Source: Clarkia xantiana subsp. parviflora
Taxonomy: Eukaryota > Streptophyta > Magnoliopsida > Myrtales > Onagraceae
Direction of reading: 5' to 3'
DNA: 64,000 nucleotides
Assembly: GCA_036873135.1 (NCBI GenBank)
Contig: JAPTYO010000012.1
Span: 11,850,090 to 11,914,089 of the forward strand
Below the pieces are notes generated by a model, which was given only the letters and a program-made list of their open reading frames with translations, had not been told where the DNA came from and did not search any database. This document shows positions 33,732 through 45,505 of the stretch, one piece after another. The stretch's first letter is position 1. Every line of letters starts with the position of its first letter. The position numbers and the translations under genes were made by a program.

Positions 33732-35058
33732 AAATGATTGAAATTGTGGCCAACTTGTTTCGGGTAATTCTGACTAAGATGTTATAAATATGATCCAGAA
33801 GTTGATATAAGTTATACTAAAGAGTAAAGACAACTAAAGAGTAAAAACCATTGTGTCTTGTTCTTTCTGTATCGTTACTCAACTCATATATACTTTGAAG
33901 AGAACACATTTTTTTCAGTAAAAAAAAAAAATACACATTTACTCATCCTTAACTTAAATATAGTTATTATACAAATGGTTAGTTGACTTAGTTCTATATT
34001 TGGTTTTTTTTGTCCAAGAGTTCTATATTTGGTTAATTATTTTTATTTGATGTTGGTTTTTTGTTATTATTTTTACGTTAATGAATTATTATTTAAGAAT
34101 CAAATTTTTTTTTAATACAGAAAAAACTAACAATATAGATCATTTATAAGAGTAAACTACTCTAAATAATAGATATTTCTTGGTTCTGCTATGTCTAACA
34201 TATCTTTTGAAATCGGTTAATGAGACTGGCGAGGAAGAACATCATGGATAACCAAATATTTATCTTCCTGATTAAATGCAAGTTTCGTTGCTCCATTTAT
34301 TTTCCGAAAGACATGACAAAAATTTTCATATTTTGAAATTATTCATGAAATTTTTGCAATCAATAATAATAGGCATACTAATGTAATTCTCAACTAAATC
34401 AAACTAAGTGATGGACTCTTACAACTTCATACAAATTGCAAATTTCTCAAAATTTCATATTGCAGTTTGCTCAAAGAAAATAGTGATTTCCTATAATTGA
34501 TAAACATCTAATTTGATGGAGTTATTATATTGCATCGTTGAATAAGTTTAGCGAGCAATTATTATTATTATTATTATTATTTTTAACTTTAACTATCAAT
34601 TTTTTCACCACTGAACATCATGTAGCAATTTGATAAGGGAATAGTATGAAAAAACACCAAGATGTTTATTTTTTTATAATTGCACCAACATGTTTATAAC
34701 CACGGTTTCTTCCACCCCAAACGTTTTGAAGTTGTTGGTAATTCCACATTCCAATTAATTTTGTTGTTAAATGACTATGTGATGTGCAGAATGACATATA
34801 ATAATATTATTTAATGATGCTGATTTTCATACGTGTTTTAAAATTATCTATTGTGTAACATGATGAAATAATATGCATTTGGTACAAAATGTATGTATTT
34901 CTTTCCAAATTAATAAGTTGTATGTGTCTTTTGAAAAAAAAAAAAATTGTATGTCAATCCCAATAGCAAGTTCTAATGAGTTTTTCAATACAAAATCTTA
35001 AATTAGAAATTTAAACACTTTTATTTGAAAAATTAACAACAGTGAGAAAAAGATGTAA
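33732..35058. other. AT-rich intergenic DNA
   Basis: No gene or element is recognised. There is an (ATT)n microsatellite at about 34558-34582 and several long A or T runs. Confidence 0.5.
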
Positions 35059-35087
35059 ACATGTTTTTTTTTATCTCAAGTGCGCCG

Positions 35088-35684
35088 ATTTCATTGAATT
35101 AAAAGACTATTACAAACTACCAAATAGACCGTAGCCGCTCTAGAGGAATTGGTTAACGTCCAATATCCGAACAAGTAGAACAGATGCATCCCAAACAAAG
35201 AAGACAAAGATAACAAAGCAGGAAACGGAAATACATCTAATAATGAACAACCTAAAACAGTAAATTGGCTTATTGGCGGATATGACCCCAGGCAAAGGAT
35301 AGAAGCTTGGAGAGGAGGGACGTCTGAAACAGCAGGGTACGCAATCCTTCGAAGGTTAAGAGAACCTCCCTTGAGACTGACATAGCCAACAGATGACCTG
35401 CACACCAAACAATACCAGACCGGACCCATAGTATAGCCGAAACGCAGACAACTTTGTACATAAACGACGTTTACCACATGACTAGTGTAGAGTATTTCTG
35501 TAAGGCGCCCCAGCCATAGGGACATCCGCAAAGGACTAGCGCAAGGGAGGGTACCAAAGAAATACTCTGATTCTTCGTGAGGAGAGGAGGGAAATGAGAT
35601 ACGACCGCAGTCATATCGTGGATACCCCGAAGGGTATAAGTCATGCGGTGGGACGTTCGATGTACAGAGTGTTGGTTTTGACAA
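35088..35684 (-). other. Unrecognised 197-codon ORF, perhaps a retroposed sequence
   Basis: An open minus-strand frame of 197 codons has no recognised domain. It ends about 20 bases before a T-rich run on the plus strand (35063-35071), which on the coding strand would be an A-run following AATTCAATGAAATCGG. That end resembles a LINE or processed-transcript 3' end. No reverse-transcriptase motif is visible and no convincing target duplication was found, so it may simply be a chance frame. Confidence 0.2.
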
Positions 35685-35870
35685 ACTATGAGTTCGAATG
35701 GAAAGGGTTAGGAGGGCGGAAATAGTGGGCTGACCTAAAAGATATAATCACATGGCAAAAAGAAAAGATATAATTAAGTACAAACAAATATAGTTGATTT
35801 TATATCCTTTCTTTTACACTTACGTTTCATATATTTGTAATATATAGTTTTAGGTTGAAATTAACAAATT

Positions 35871-35943
35871 GCCGTCTTAGCTCAGCTGGTAGAGCGCGTG
35901 GCTTTTAACCACGTGGTCGTGGGTTCGATTCCCACAGACGGCG
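35871..35943 (+). tRNA. tRNA-Lys(UUU): tRNA-Lys (anticodon UUU)
   Basis: The 73-base gene folds into a complete cloverleaf. The acceptor stem GCCGTCT/AGACGGC is perfectly paired, the D arm is GCTC..GAGC, and the anticodon stem is CGTGG/CCACG with loop CTTTTAA. The T arm is GTGGG-TTCGATT-CCCAC. It carries good A and B box promoters for RNA polymerase III (TAGCTCAGCTGG and GGTTCGATTCC). A short T run (ATTTTTC) follows as terminator. CCA is not encoded, as expected for a nuclear gene. There is no intron. It lies 264 bases upstream of the start codon of the RRM gene on the same strand. Confidence 0.96.
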
Positions 35944-36207
35944 AATTTTTCTTCATTCTTTTGTACTAGCATACGTAGTATTGTGTTTGATATTTTGAAT
36001 TACCTCCATGTCCATGTCTCACTCTCATCTCATCAAAGGCACTACCTGCCTGGATTCTCCTTCCAGCTAGATATTGGGTCCCTGAGCAAAAGGCTCTTCA
36101 AATTGTTCACCAGGGAGCTCGAGGTTTACTTTTTCAGTGTGGTCTTAGCGGTTCTTTCTTTTTTTTTTGCTATCTAACTCTTCTGTTGTTTCTGCTAGTG
36201 TAAATCA
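35944..36207 (+). promoter_or_regulatory. Promoter and 5' untranslated region of the RRM gene
   Basis: This short interval between the tRNA gene and the start codon holds the RRM gene's promoter or leader. A pyrimidine-rich stretch ending TTTCTGCTAG at about 36199 looks like a 3' splice site, so the leader may contain an intron whose first exon overlaps or lies upstream of the tRNA. Confidence 0.4.
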
Positions 36208-38827
36208 ATGGCGTATTATCATCAACCGATGCCAGCCTCTCATTTGGCGGCCGAGGTGCGCGACACGACATACACGAAGGTTTTCGTGGGAGGACTGGCC
36301 TGGGAGACGCAAAGCGACTCTCTGCGGCGTTTCTTTGAGCTATTTGGGGACATTCTTGAGGCTGTCGTCATCAATGACAAGAACACAGGACGATCCAAGG
36401 GCTACGGTTTTGTAAGTAAATAATTTCACGCCAGCCCGTAACAGAAGGCATAGTCTGATTGATATCAGTGAATAAAGGATATTTCATAATTTTTCTCGAA
36501 AATGTTGCCTAAAATGCTTATTTGGTGATATAACTATAAGTTGATGGATGAAGTTTTACCTAGTGGTATTCTGCTTAGAAAAATGTTGTTTGTTATTTTG
36601 TTGCTGGTAATTTGTCTTCATTGTTGTCATAGTAATGGAGTGCTGTGCTGTTGGCTACAGCAGTGATGTGGTTATACTTGTATTGGGTTTATATGGAGGT
36701 TAGGTCACATTTCTTGATCCCGAAGCAGCGAGGAGGGCTTGTGAGAATCCAAGTCCAGTTATTGATGGTCGGAGAGCTAACTGTAATTTGGCTGCTCTCG
36801 GACGTCTGCCGCCAGCTCTTTCTTTTGGTATCTCATTGCAAACTTGCTCCTTAAGATAAGTTGGAGTAACTATGTGATCACCTCAGAACTTTAGCTTAGT
36901 TATGTGTAACTGAAGTTTGTTAACATTTTAAGCCTTAAGGAAGTAATTTAATCATGGGGTTGTCAGCGTTTTTGTAGAACTGTTTATTTTGTCTCTTTAA
37001 TAAATGGCAAAACATTAGAAGAAGTGGTCCTAGAATACATAGGCATTCAATTTTTTGTTTAGTTCAACCAATATTTTATTTTTTAGATTCTAGATGACGT
37101 CTTCCTGATGTGAAAGGAGCAAGCTCTTATTACAGAGGTCCCAATTAGTATCTTAAAATTGCATGATTTTTATTACTTTGCCTAATTGTTGGTTTTTTGT
37201 GTGCTAAAAGTTATGTACTCTGTCTGATTAGAAATAGGTTCAAACTCGGAAAATCCTGGGCTTGTCTCCTTGCTTAGACTGTTTGGTTACCATGATAAAA
37301 TTGTGTCCATTGATATATGAGAATAGCTATGTATCCTCAAGTATTATGTAGCTTTATCAGTCATTGTTTATCTCATGTTGCTTAATATTATGTGTTTCCT
37401 TTATCTTTAGGGCGCACAACACCAGTAGTACCTTTTACGGGTAGAATGCAGCGCCCAAGCATCAGTTTTGTTGGGAATCCTGGTTACCAGCAACCATCTT
37501 CTAATGTTTATCCATCCGGATATATTTATCCCCCTCATGGGTGAGTAGCAAACATTCATACTTGTGAAATGATACCTGTAATGTAGTGCTCTCCAGTACT
37601 TCATTTTTAAGTTTCGTGTTATATTACAGTCAACTTTAGCCTCTTATCTTGATTCGAAGTAATGGTTGTGGGTTTGCTTGTTTTGTTAATGATTTAAATT
37701 AACAGTCCGCTTACCATGTTCACATTGTTCACTAAACTGACCTTTGGGCACATTTGGCTGATATAACTCTGAGTTAATTAGCAGTTTGGTTAACTTGCCT
37801 CCTTGAAATGGTGCCCTGGCAATATGTGGATTCTCACACTCTACGTTAAAATTTACTTGATAACATGGAATGATTTGTAAATGTGTCATCATCATCTGTT
37901 AATTAGTTCCCTTAACTAACCATATCATTGATTCGGTGGTCACACTTTTCTTTGTTTTCCATCCCCTGTTTTCTATCATACCTTTATGTTATTTGAACTT
38001 TGAAATATAAAAAGGTAAAGTGTTTGCCCTACTTGTTCAAATTTTGAGTGACTACTTACAATGTCTTCTCTAATTTATATCGCTTCCTTCTGTTGATGTT
38101 CAAAGTTCAATTGACTGGTCTAAAGATCCCGAGTAACTTACTTCATTTAATGCAGATACACAACATATGCTCCTGAATATATATACTCACAGGTAAATAC
38201 TTCATTACCTTAGAATAATTTGGTGTTAGTGGTTTATCAGAGTTGAAGCTTACTCTTTGCAATAATTTATTCTTTTTATTATAAATGTAAATATCTTCCA
38301 GGGTGCCTACAACCCGTACCTGAGCCAGCAGTACTATCGGGTATATAGCTTACCTGGTGCAGCTAATACAGGTCTATACCCATATGGGCAATCTGGACAT
38401 CCTCCTGGAAACCATGCATATGCATCTATACCAAACTACATGGTTCCAGGTCAGCATATTATGCAATTTGGTGGGCAGAATCTCAATGGGACTACCACAG
38501 CTGCAATTCAAGCACCATATCCTGCAGGTTCTCACTGTCGGGATTTTCTTTCACCGGTTAATAACATTGATGCACATTCCACATTATATTTGAATATGCT
38601 GCAGGCAGAAGATGAGTTAGCATTGGCCTTTACAGCTATTTTTTTTGTTTTCTGCAATAATCTTTTATTTGGAATATGCTTTTGAATTTGATTCTTCTCT
38701 CTTTCATGCTTTTATCTGAAGTGTTGTTCTTTCAGGTGTAGGTGGTGGAGCAGTTCCGGGGCAGGCACATATCATTGTAACAGCTCATTCTCCTCAGTTT
38801 ACAAGTGGCTCTGATCAAACTGGTTGA
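36208..38827 (+). CDS. RNA-binding protein with one RRM (plant ARP1/RBM24-like), six exons
   Basis: Exons: join(36208-36411, 36704-36827, 37411-37540, 38156-38192, 38302-38527, 38736-38827). The coding length is 813 bases, giving 270 residues, and all junctions are GT..AG and in phase. The RRM covers about residues 22-98, with RNP2 K-V-F-V-G-G-L at 24-30 and RNP1 K-G-Y-G-F-V-T-F at 64-71, split by intron 1. The family mark [21 protein letters not shown] follows. The rest is a low-complexity tail rich in Tyr, Pro, Gly and Gln ([23 protein letters not shown]), ending in S-G-S-D-Q-T-G. Plant members of this family bind RNA in nucleus or cytoplasm, and one is linked to abscisic acid response. No disabling change is seen; this is the only clearly intact protein-coding host gene here. 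Confidence 0.9.
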
Positions 38828-39509
38828 CTAGTAAGTAAGACTTTGTTCATTAAAACCAAGTCACATCGTCAGGCAAGAGCTCCAAAAGCTCTCTATTTAT
38901 CTCTTGTTTGTTCTACAATCTTGTAACCTAGACGCCCCAATAATTGTTGTATCTTTATTTGTTTGTTTAGTGTAGGTAATGAATCCTTATACTGCGGCAG
39001 GGAGTTAGAACAGCAGCATTGCTTCTTCAGCAACATTCTCAAAATCTAGCCTTGCAAGTTCTTCTCATCTTGGCAAGTCTTATAGAGGAGAGGTATATTG
39101 GTCCCAGATTGATTATTTTGCCTATTTCGATACTATATCTGTCTGATTGGGGGTCTGTAATGTTGCAGCAGGTCATCTTTTGTTGTGATTGATTGGTATG
39201 TCTTTAAGATGTACTGAGTGGGTGTCAGAAGAGCGCGGAATGCTCTTTCTTTCCCCTCCCTCCGGAGAAGAACAATGCATGATTTTCTCTGGGGTGGGAC
39301 TTCATTGGTCAAAACCCGAGCCGGTGCTTAAGGAGCAATGGCCAATTATTATTACTGCATGAGAAGAGTCTTCAATTTGTTGTGTTGTGTCTGTCAAAAG
39401 AATCAATGTATGATTCTTCTTGCATTTGTCACCTCAACCTACAAGGGAGGATATAGATAGAGGTTCAGTTCAGGTCGACAAGAAGATCTCCTTCGTTTCT
39501 AGTCTTGTC

Positions 39510-39543
<34 letters not shown>

Positions 39544-40036
39544 CGAAAATTTCAATGCTCGTTGTGTGTAGTCTAAAGGCTCTCTATGTGAATCTATCTT
39601 TGTCGTTTGATTGTTATATGTATAATGGAATGGGTGCATCAACTTTTGATAAAAGCAGCAATCTTCAGGTTTTAAGTTTTTTTCATCATCCTACAACTTT
39701 CTCTCTTTGACTTATAAAGCTTAAGAGTTATTATTATTATATGAAATGAAACAAATTCCTACGGTTAACTAATTAATTCTCTTTGGCCAAAAAAAAAAAC
39801 TAATTAATTCTCAGTTAGGCAGTGGTGGAATTTTGCAACGGTTTTAAAAGGCTTAATTATCAAACTCCTAATTCTGCTTCAGCGGTTGGATAACTTCTTA
39901 GTTAGCGATTTTTTCCGAAAATTTTACTAGTTTAAGTTTCCCAAATGCTAAATCTGTTAATAATTGTCATATTTGAACAAAAATCAATCAATACGTAAAT
40001 TGGACTCTATAGTGGAGTCATACTCGGTTATAATTT
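38828..40036 (+). other. 3' untranslated region and downstream DNA of the RRM gene
   Basis: The first several hundred bases probably belong to the 3' UTR, perhaps with an intron (ACTAGTAAGTAAG directly after the stop). A (TA)n microsatellite lies at about 39512-39541. No other gene is recognised up to the next LTR. Confidence 0.4.
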
Positions 40037-40760
40037 GAAACTTGGATAAATGGACACTCCGAGGCCCAAAAACATTTCAGCCCAAGATACCGAGGCAAGA
40101 AAAACACCTCAATTGGTGAAAACCACTCGGAGTGCCCGAACTGAGGCACTCCGTTCGGGTCACCCGAATGGAGCCCCTCCATTCGGGTGACCCGAGCGGT
40201 CCCAATGGGGTACCCGCTTGGGTACCCCTTCTCTCTCGGACGAGTGGACGAGTGTTACTCGTCCGCGCACCTTACCCCGGACGATATTTCGCCCGGGGTC
40301 CGCCATGGAGGCCACCCTTCAAACACTTAGACATTAAACTCATGTGTGGTCGGACCAATGTCAAATCCCTTATAATTACGGTCAACACCGGTTTACACTA
40401 TCAAACCACTACAACCGGACCGGAAAAGCACCGAACCAGAGTGGTCTAATAGGAACTCTATAAATAGAGCTCTCATCTCTTCATTTGGAGGTAATCTTGC
40501 TCTCTCTTTAGCATTTTACTTTCTCTCTTTAAAAGCCTAAACACTTAAGTATCAGAGTGGGCTTACCGGGAACCCCCCAGTGCCCTTTTGCAGGTATATC
40601 GAGGAAAAGGAAGAGCAGAGATACGCAGCGAGAAGACACTCAAGACATTGTGTGTAATCATTTGTCACCGTCAGCTGGATTCGAGCAAAAAGCACGTAGC
40701 CTACTACCTGTGCTCGATGGCAACAAACAAAGGAGACCAGAGATCAAGATGGGGCAGCGG
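40037..40760 (+). mobile_element. Decayed 5' LTR of Tat-type element T4
   Basis: TGGATAAATGGACACTCCG near 40043 resembles the LTR start of T5. A TATA box (CTATAAATAG) lies near 40456. The U5 block GTATCAGAGTGGG..CCCTTTTGCAGG is at 40549-40594. The boundaries are approximate and no primer binding site core survives. Confidence 0.55.
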
Positions 40761-42165
40761 TAGTAAATACCAACCTTGGGTCTCCAGTAGCCTATCATTC
40801 GAGGCCAACAAGAAAAGAATGCTAGGCAACCGTCATCCAATGGAGAACAATACTCCTTGGATAACACTACATCAAGCTCCAAGGCACCACAGTTGGTAGT
40901 CAATCAACAACTACCTCCCCCACCCCTAATAAAAGGAAAGCCCACTAGGGGGCAACAATCAAATACCCATGATAACTCTTCCGGAGTATATCAAAAGGGG
41001 GGGGGGGGAGGGGAGAAGGAGCAGAATAACAACCATTCCACAAGGATACGCACCATCCCGAATCCCTTCATGAAGGTACCAATGGTGGTTTTTCCAGAGC
41101 ACATCAATAGGGGGCAACTGGAGGTGACCATTGAATAACAGTCACTCTATGAAGGATATTGCAACGATAAAGAGGGAAAAGTAAGCAATAACTCCAACTC
41201 CAGAGGGATATGACACTCACAAGAGAAACTACATAGACTTGGGGGCAAATACACCACCAGTGATTGCAGTTACGCTTAAAAAAAAAGAGACCTATTGATA
41301 GATGTGAATGGGTTCTACTCCATTGCACTACGGTATGACATATCAAAGACTATACATACGCTCATGCAACAACATTGAATCTAGAGGGACCATCAAGTAT
41401 CACCAACACCAAACATTATTACGTTCCCGCAGGGACGAGACCACACATAACACAAGTAGAGAATACCCCTTCACCCCAGCTTGCAAGGCAAACAGCTCCC
41501 CCTCCCCTTACCCAACAATACCATCACACCCCAGCTTGAATGCGATCTTACACTATTCAAGAAGAAGATATACATCCAACTCAAATAGGGAGGCAGACAC
41601 CAACACAATAATCATTTTTGAGCCAAAAGCCACTTCTACATCAAAAGAAGGGCAACACCAAACATTCGCTCATCGCAAGGGTCATCAGTGACTTCAACAT
41701 TAAAAGGATAGTGGATTCACAAAACCAACTTCCTATACATGAGAAGTAGTCAAATTACCAATGATGCTAGGGATATTACCACTCCCACATTCGCCCCATA
41801 TTAGAGAGCCTCATTGAAGAGCCCTCCGCAATGTTAGCCTACTACCCCGAAAGGAAGAACAAGTATTCGGGACCAAATATTGGGGAACTCTGCAACCACT
41901 ACGCCATATGGAGGTATCACACCAACATATGTCTAGTGCTTCCATGGGCATATAAGAGTATATAAACTCTTTATGAAGCAAGTACAACAAATCAAAGTGG
42001 GTGAAAAGTGACAAGCTCTTTAAACAGAGCAGGTGTATCAACCCTCTTATTTGCATATATAAGAGAGAAGAGGAACACCAAAGCTTAGAGCAACCCCTAT
42101 GTTGGGTGCACACCCTCACCAAGTGTCTAGCACTTAGGTGATGATAAAAGACATACCCACCATCC
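40761..42165 (+). pseudogene. Decayed body of T4, with gag-like knuckle
   Basis: Most of this is unreadable. Near 41887-41945 a frame reads C-N-H-Y-A-I-W-R-Y-H-T-N-I-C-L, which aligns residue for residue with the knuckle C-K-Y-H-K-T-W-G-H-N-T-N-M-C-L of T5 (60304-60347). A G-run lies near 40998-41010. The element is cut at about 42165 by copia-A element C3. No polymerase motif is seen. Confidence 0.5.
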
Positions 42166-42366
42166 CATTGTCCTCAGAATAAAACTGAGAAGTTTGTGGC
42201 AAACAAACCCCATAAGAAGTTTAAACGCAAACAATCTGGTGGCAAGAAAAGGCAAGCAAAACAAACACGCGAAGAGAAAACTCGAACGTGTTTTAGGTGT
42301 GGTGTGAAAGGACACCTGGCTGTTGCCTGTACCAATCCTCCTAAGGTAAGTAAAGAGAAAAGATGA
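42166..42366 (+). pseudogene. Copia-A gag C-terminus with intact zinc knuckle (C3)
   Basis: It begins abruptly after T4 and aligns with the last 65 residues of B gag. The basic tail K-K-F-K-R-K-Q-S-G-G-K-K precedes a complete CCHC knuckle, C-F-R-C-G-V-K-G-H-L-A-V-A-C. It ends at the stop after K-E-K-R. The 5' LTR, leader and most of gag of C3 are absent. Confidence 0.8.
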
Positions 42367-42429
42367 TGAAAATCATTCTCTTATGCTTCTAAACACTCGA
42401 GAGTCATTCATTTTCCTTTTGAATTACAA
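42346..42429 (+). other. Intron-like interval after gag (C3)
   Basis: The donor is CCTAAG/GTAAGTAAAG, and the acceptor site is TTTTGAATTACAA/AACCGAG, where the expected CAG has become CAA. It is 84 bases long and in the same position as in B and D. The donor is stronger here, but the acceptor is dead. Confidence 0.45.
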
Positions 42430-43989
42430 AACCGAGAAACAGAAGCAATGACCTGATCGAGGATGCCTCAGAAGAATAAGATAGAATGAGAAATTTTTAT
42501 CTTTAAATTGCTAAAACTTCTTGACTTTTATTTTCAGTTTGAGATACTCTTAAATAAGTTCCGTAAATGAACATATTATTTTTCCTAAGTATTTGAGAAT
42601 ACTTAAGTTGAGTATTGAATTTATCATCGTTCGTTTTAATCTTATTATTAACGTTATTCAACACATTGCTAATACATCCTTATTTGTTAAGTACTCCATT
42701 AAATAATAAGTATCCCAAAATAATGTGCATGATAAACCGATTTGATTTTAAACTTGGAAACTAAAACGATTTTGAAACCATGGACTATACCTGGTATAAG
42801 GCGTGTGGCGCATGTCACCTCGAGAGACAGGACATATCGTTTTAAAAGGACAAATTTAATGATGAAGTATTTTAATAAATGAATGCTGAATTTTTGTTTG
42901 TAATCCTTTGGAAATAACCCATTGATGACTACCGTGGTTAGAAGTATGCTTTAATACTACTACGATCGAGTAGTACTATAGCATTAAGCAAGAGCTCAAA
43001 TGCATAGTCCATGAGGTGGATAAGTCTCTGATGAGTTAACAAACGAAAGGAAGTAGTCAGTAAAATGACACTCCCACTATAAGCCTTTAACGAAAAGTTT
43101 GGCTAAGCAATCATATTATTAAATACTTCGAGAAACATAGTTTAAAATTGCATTATGTTAGAACTCAACATTAATTGTTCCTACGTGATGAAATTAAGTT
43201 GATTCATATTAATGTAACACTATGTTCTAATAAGATAGTTTGACGCGTTACCATAAAAGCTAAGAAATGATACGGGTAAAATCTTATCATAAAGTAGCAT
43301 TAAACAAGTATTTATTAAGAGTACGGTCTACTCTTAAAAGATACAAGTTTAAAATTAGCTTGGATTAATAGTAACGTGGTCGAACATGACACAAAATAAG
43401 AATTTGAAGATAGATTTCCAATGCTTTGCGGAACGAAACGGACATAGTACTGATCGAATCAATAAATGGTTAACGGAGATTCTCAGGTCCCAACTTCGAG
43501 TGGGAGAATGATATAGCATTAGTAAATGACATGGTAAATGATGATGGAAACATCCTCATAATAAATCCAGTGGGATGGCTCACTCCCCCTCACATAATCA
43601 TCACTAAATGTTAATGTGAATCAAGTCGGACCTGATAGTCATAATGCTAAACTAATACAACTATCAATTATTCCTAGTGGGAGGAAACAACCAACTTGGT
43701 TCCATATCCCAGTGATCAATGAATAAATCTCAGAGGTAAAATCTCGAGACCAAGAGGTCATTCTAAGGAAGTTGTTTATCAAAGTTCAAGCATCATCATT
43801 TTTCCCAGCAGGAGTGATGCTCCGAAAAGAAGCATCATTCCGAGTGGGAGTAACAATCATGCTATAAATGGATTAACGAGCCTAGACATAGTCAAAGGCA
43901 ATGAGCTTCTGTCAAAGAAGTATCCCATCAAATGAGACATTCGTTCATGAATCAGTGACGGTTCAGCAAGCAATGAAATAACCTCAAAC
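42430..43989 (+). other. Copia-A gag-RT spacer (C3), non-coding
   Basis: It is homologous to the spacers of B, C2 and D. Only its last part, near 43945-44030, shows faint polymerase ancestry (A-M..M-E-D-E-I-S-L-N-K-N). No readable protease or integrase is present. Confidence 0.55.
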
Positions 43990-45505
43990 GAGGGAATTGA
44001 GGAAAACAATGGAGGATGAAATTAGCCTTAATAAAAATAAACTCGGTTTTGGTCTTCAGTTGATTTACCTGCTAACCGCAGAGCTAGAAAGTGAAATATT
44101 AGAATTCACTGCTGATGGAAAGTCAAGTGGTGCAAAACTCGAACGATTGCGAAAGGATATACCCAAAATTCACGGAGTGGACTTTGATGAAACATACTCA
44201 CCAACTGTGCGTTATACCACAGTTAGGGTCATCCTTGCCCTTGTTGCATGTCTCGATCTAGAGCTGCACCAAACGGATGTTAAGATCGCATTCCTCCATG
44301 GAAACCTGCATGAAGAGATCTATATGGAGCAGCCAGAGGGTTTTATTACTTCTGAAAAAGAACGTACAGTTTGCAAACTCCAAAGGTCTATTTACGGTCG
44401 TAAACAGTCGTCTCGTCAATGGTATCGCAGATTCCACGAGGAAATAGTTGCAAACGGATTTGTGAACCCTCACGAGGATCCCTGCATTTACACCAAGACC
44501 TCCGGGTCTAAGTATTTCATCATAATCTTATACGTAGATGACATACTCATTGCTACGAACGATGTGAATTTCATGAACAAATCAAAGTCCTGGTTAGCAT
44601 TAGCATTTGAGATGAAAGACATGGGAGAGTCCACATACATCTTAGGCATTAAAATTGCCCGAGATCGTGCCGCCCGGATATTGAGTCTGTCTCAAGAATC
44701 ATATATCAAAAAACTGTTGAAAAGATTCAGAATGCTCGATGCCAAACCCGTGGATACGCCGGTTGTGTTCGGGTGCGCGCTGTCAAAGCGTGATGGCCCG
44801 AAGAACCAGCATGAGCGTGAACAGATGAAGAATGCAGAGTATCTGAGCATGGTAGGAAGTCTAATGTATGCCATGCTCTGTACTCGGCCGGATATTTGTT
44901 ACGCTGTGGGCCTAGTAGCAAAATTCCAATCAGATCCTAGTTATCAACATCAAAAGGCCATGAAACGAATTATAAGATATCTGAAAGGTACTGCCGACTA
45001 TGTTCTGTGCTATGAGGGCAAACAGATAGAATTGACCAATTATAGTGACGCTGACCACGGTGGCGATCCGGATGATCGTAAGTCCACCACATGAGGGGTT
45101 TTCCTCCTTGCCAATGCTGCAATATCATGGGTAAGCAAGAAGCAATCATGTGTCGCGCTTTCCACTATGGAATCGGAATTCATTGCCCTCTCCAAAAACG
45201 CACAAGAAGCAGTCTGGCTGAAAATGCTTCTTACTGCATTAATTGGCACTGGCAAGAAGAGTAAACCTGTGAAGGTATACTCCGACAGTCAGGTAGCCAT
45301 TGCAGCAGTTAAGAATCCAAAGTACCATAGTAGGACCAAACATATTGATATGAAATACAATTATGCTAGATCTGTTCTGGATGACAATATAATCACTTTA
45401 GAATACTTGTCCACGGACAATCTGGTCGCGGACCCATTGACTAAGCCATTACGTAGAGAGATTTTCGAAAAGCACGTAAAACTGCTTGGATTACGTAGGG
45501 CTTGA
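43990..45505 (+). pseudogene. Copia-A reverse transcriptase-RNase H (C3), best preserved copy
   Basis: One long frame covers the RT from G-V-D-F-D-E-T-Y-S-P-T-V-R-Y through S-R-Q-W-Y-R-R-F-H-E-E, the catalytic Y-V-D-D-I-L-I-A-T-N-D and F-E-M-K-D-M-G-E-S-T-Y-I-L-G to Y-S-D-A-D-H-G-G. A single TGA at 45092-45094 follows K-S-T-T. Beyond it the RNase H continues in the same frame to a normal stop ([13 protein letters not shown]). The fingers before residue G-V-D-F are scrambled, and the K-W-V-F motif is absent. The same TGA occurs in D at 55881-55883. Confidence 0.88.

Noticed and set aside
35088..35684. 197-codon minus-strand ORF as a host gene
   Set aside because: No domain, start context, introns or target duplication supports it. 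It is listed only as unrecognised.
38440..38685. Open frames running past exon 5 of the RRM gene
   Set aside because: They read into the intron after 38527. The spliced, in-phase exon 6 gives the family-typical C-terminus.
39512..39541. (TA)n run as a functional element
   Set aside because: It is a simple microsatellite with no supporting context.
40557..40899. Short frames after the T4 LTR as a gag start
   Set aside because: They lack the M-T-S start and the T-P-A-M-M-A-A-L-E-E-L-L block seen in T2 and T5, and the primer site is not recognisable.
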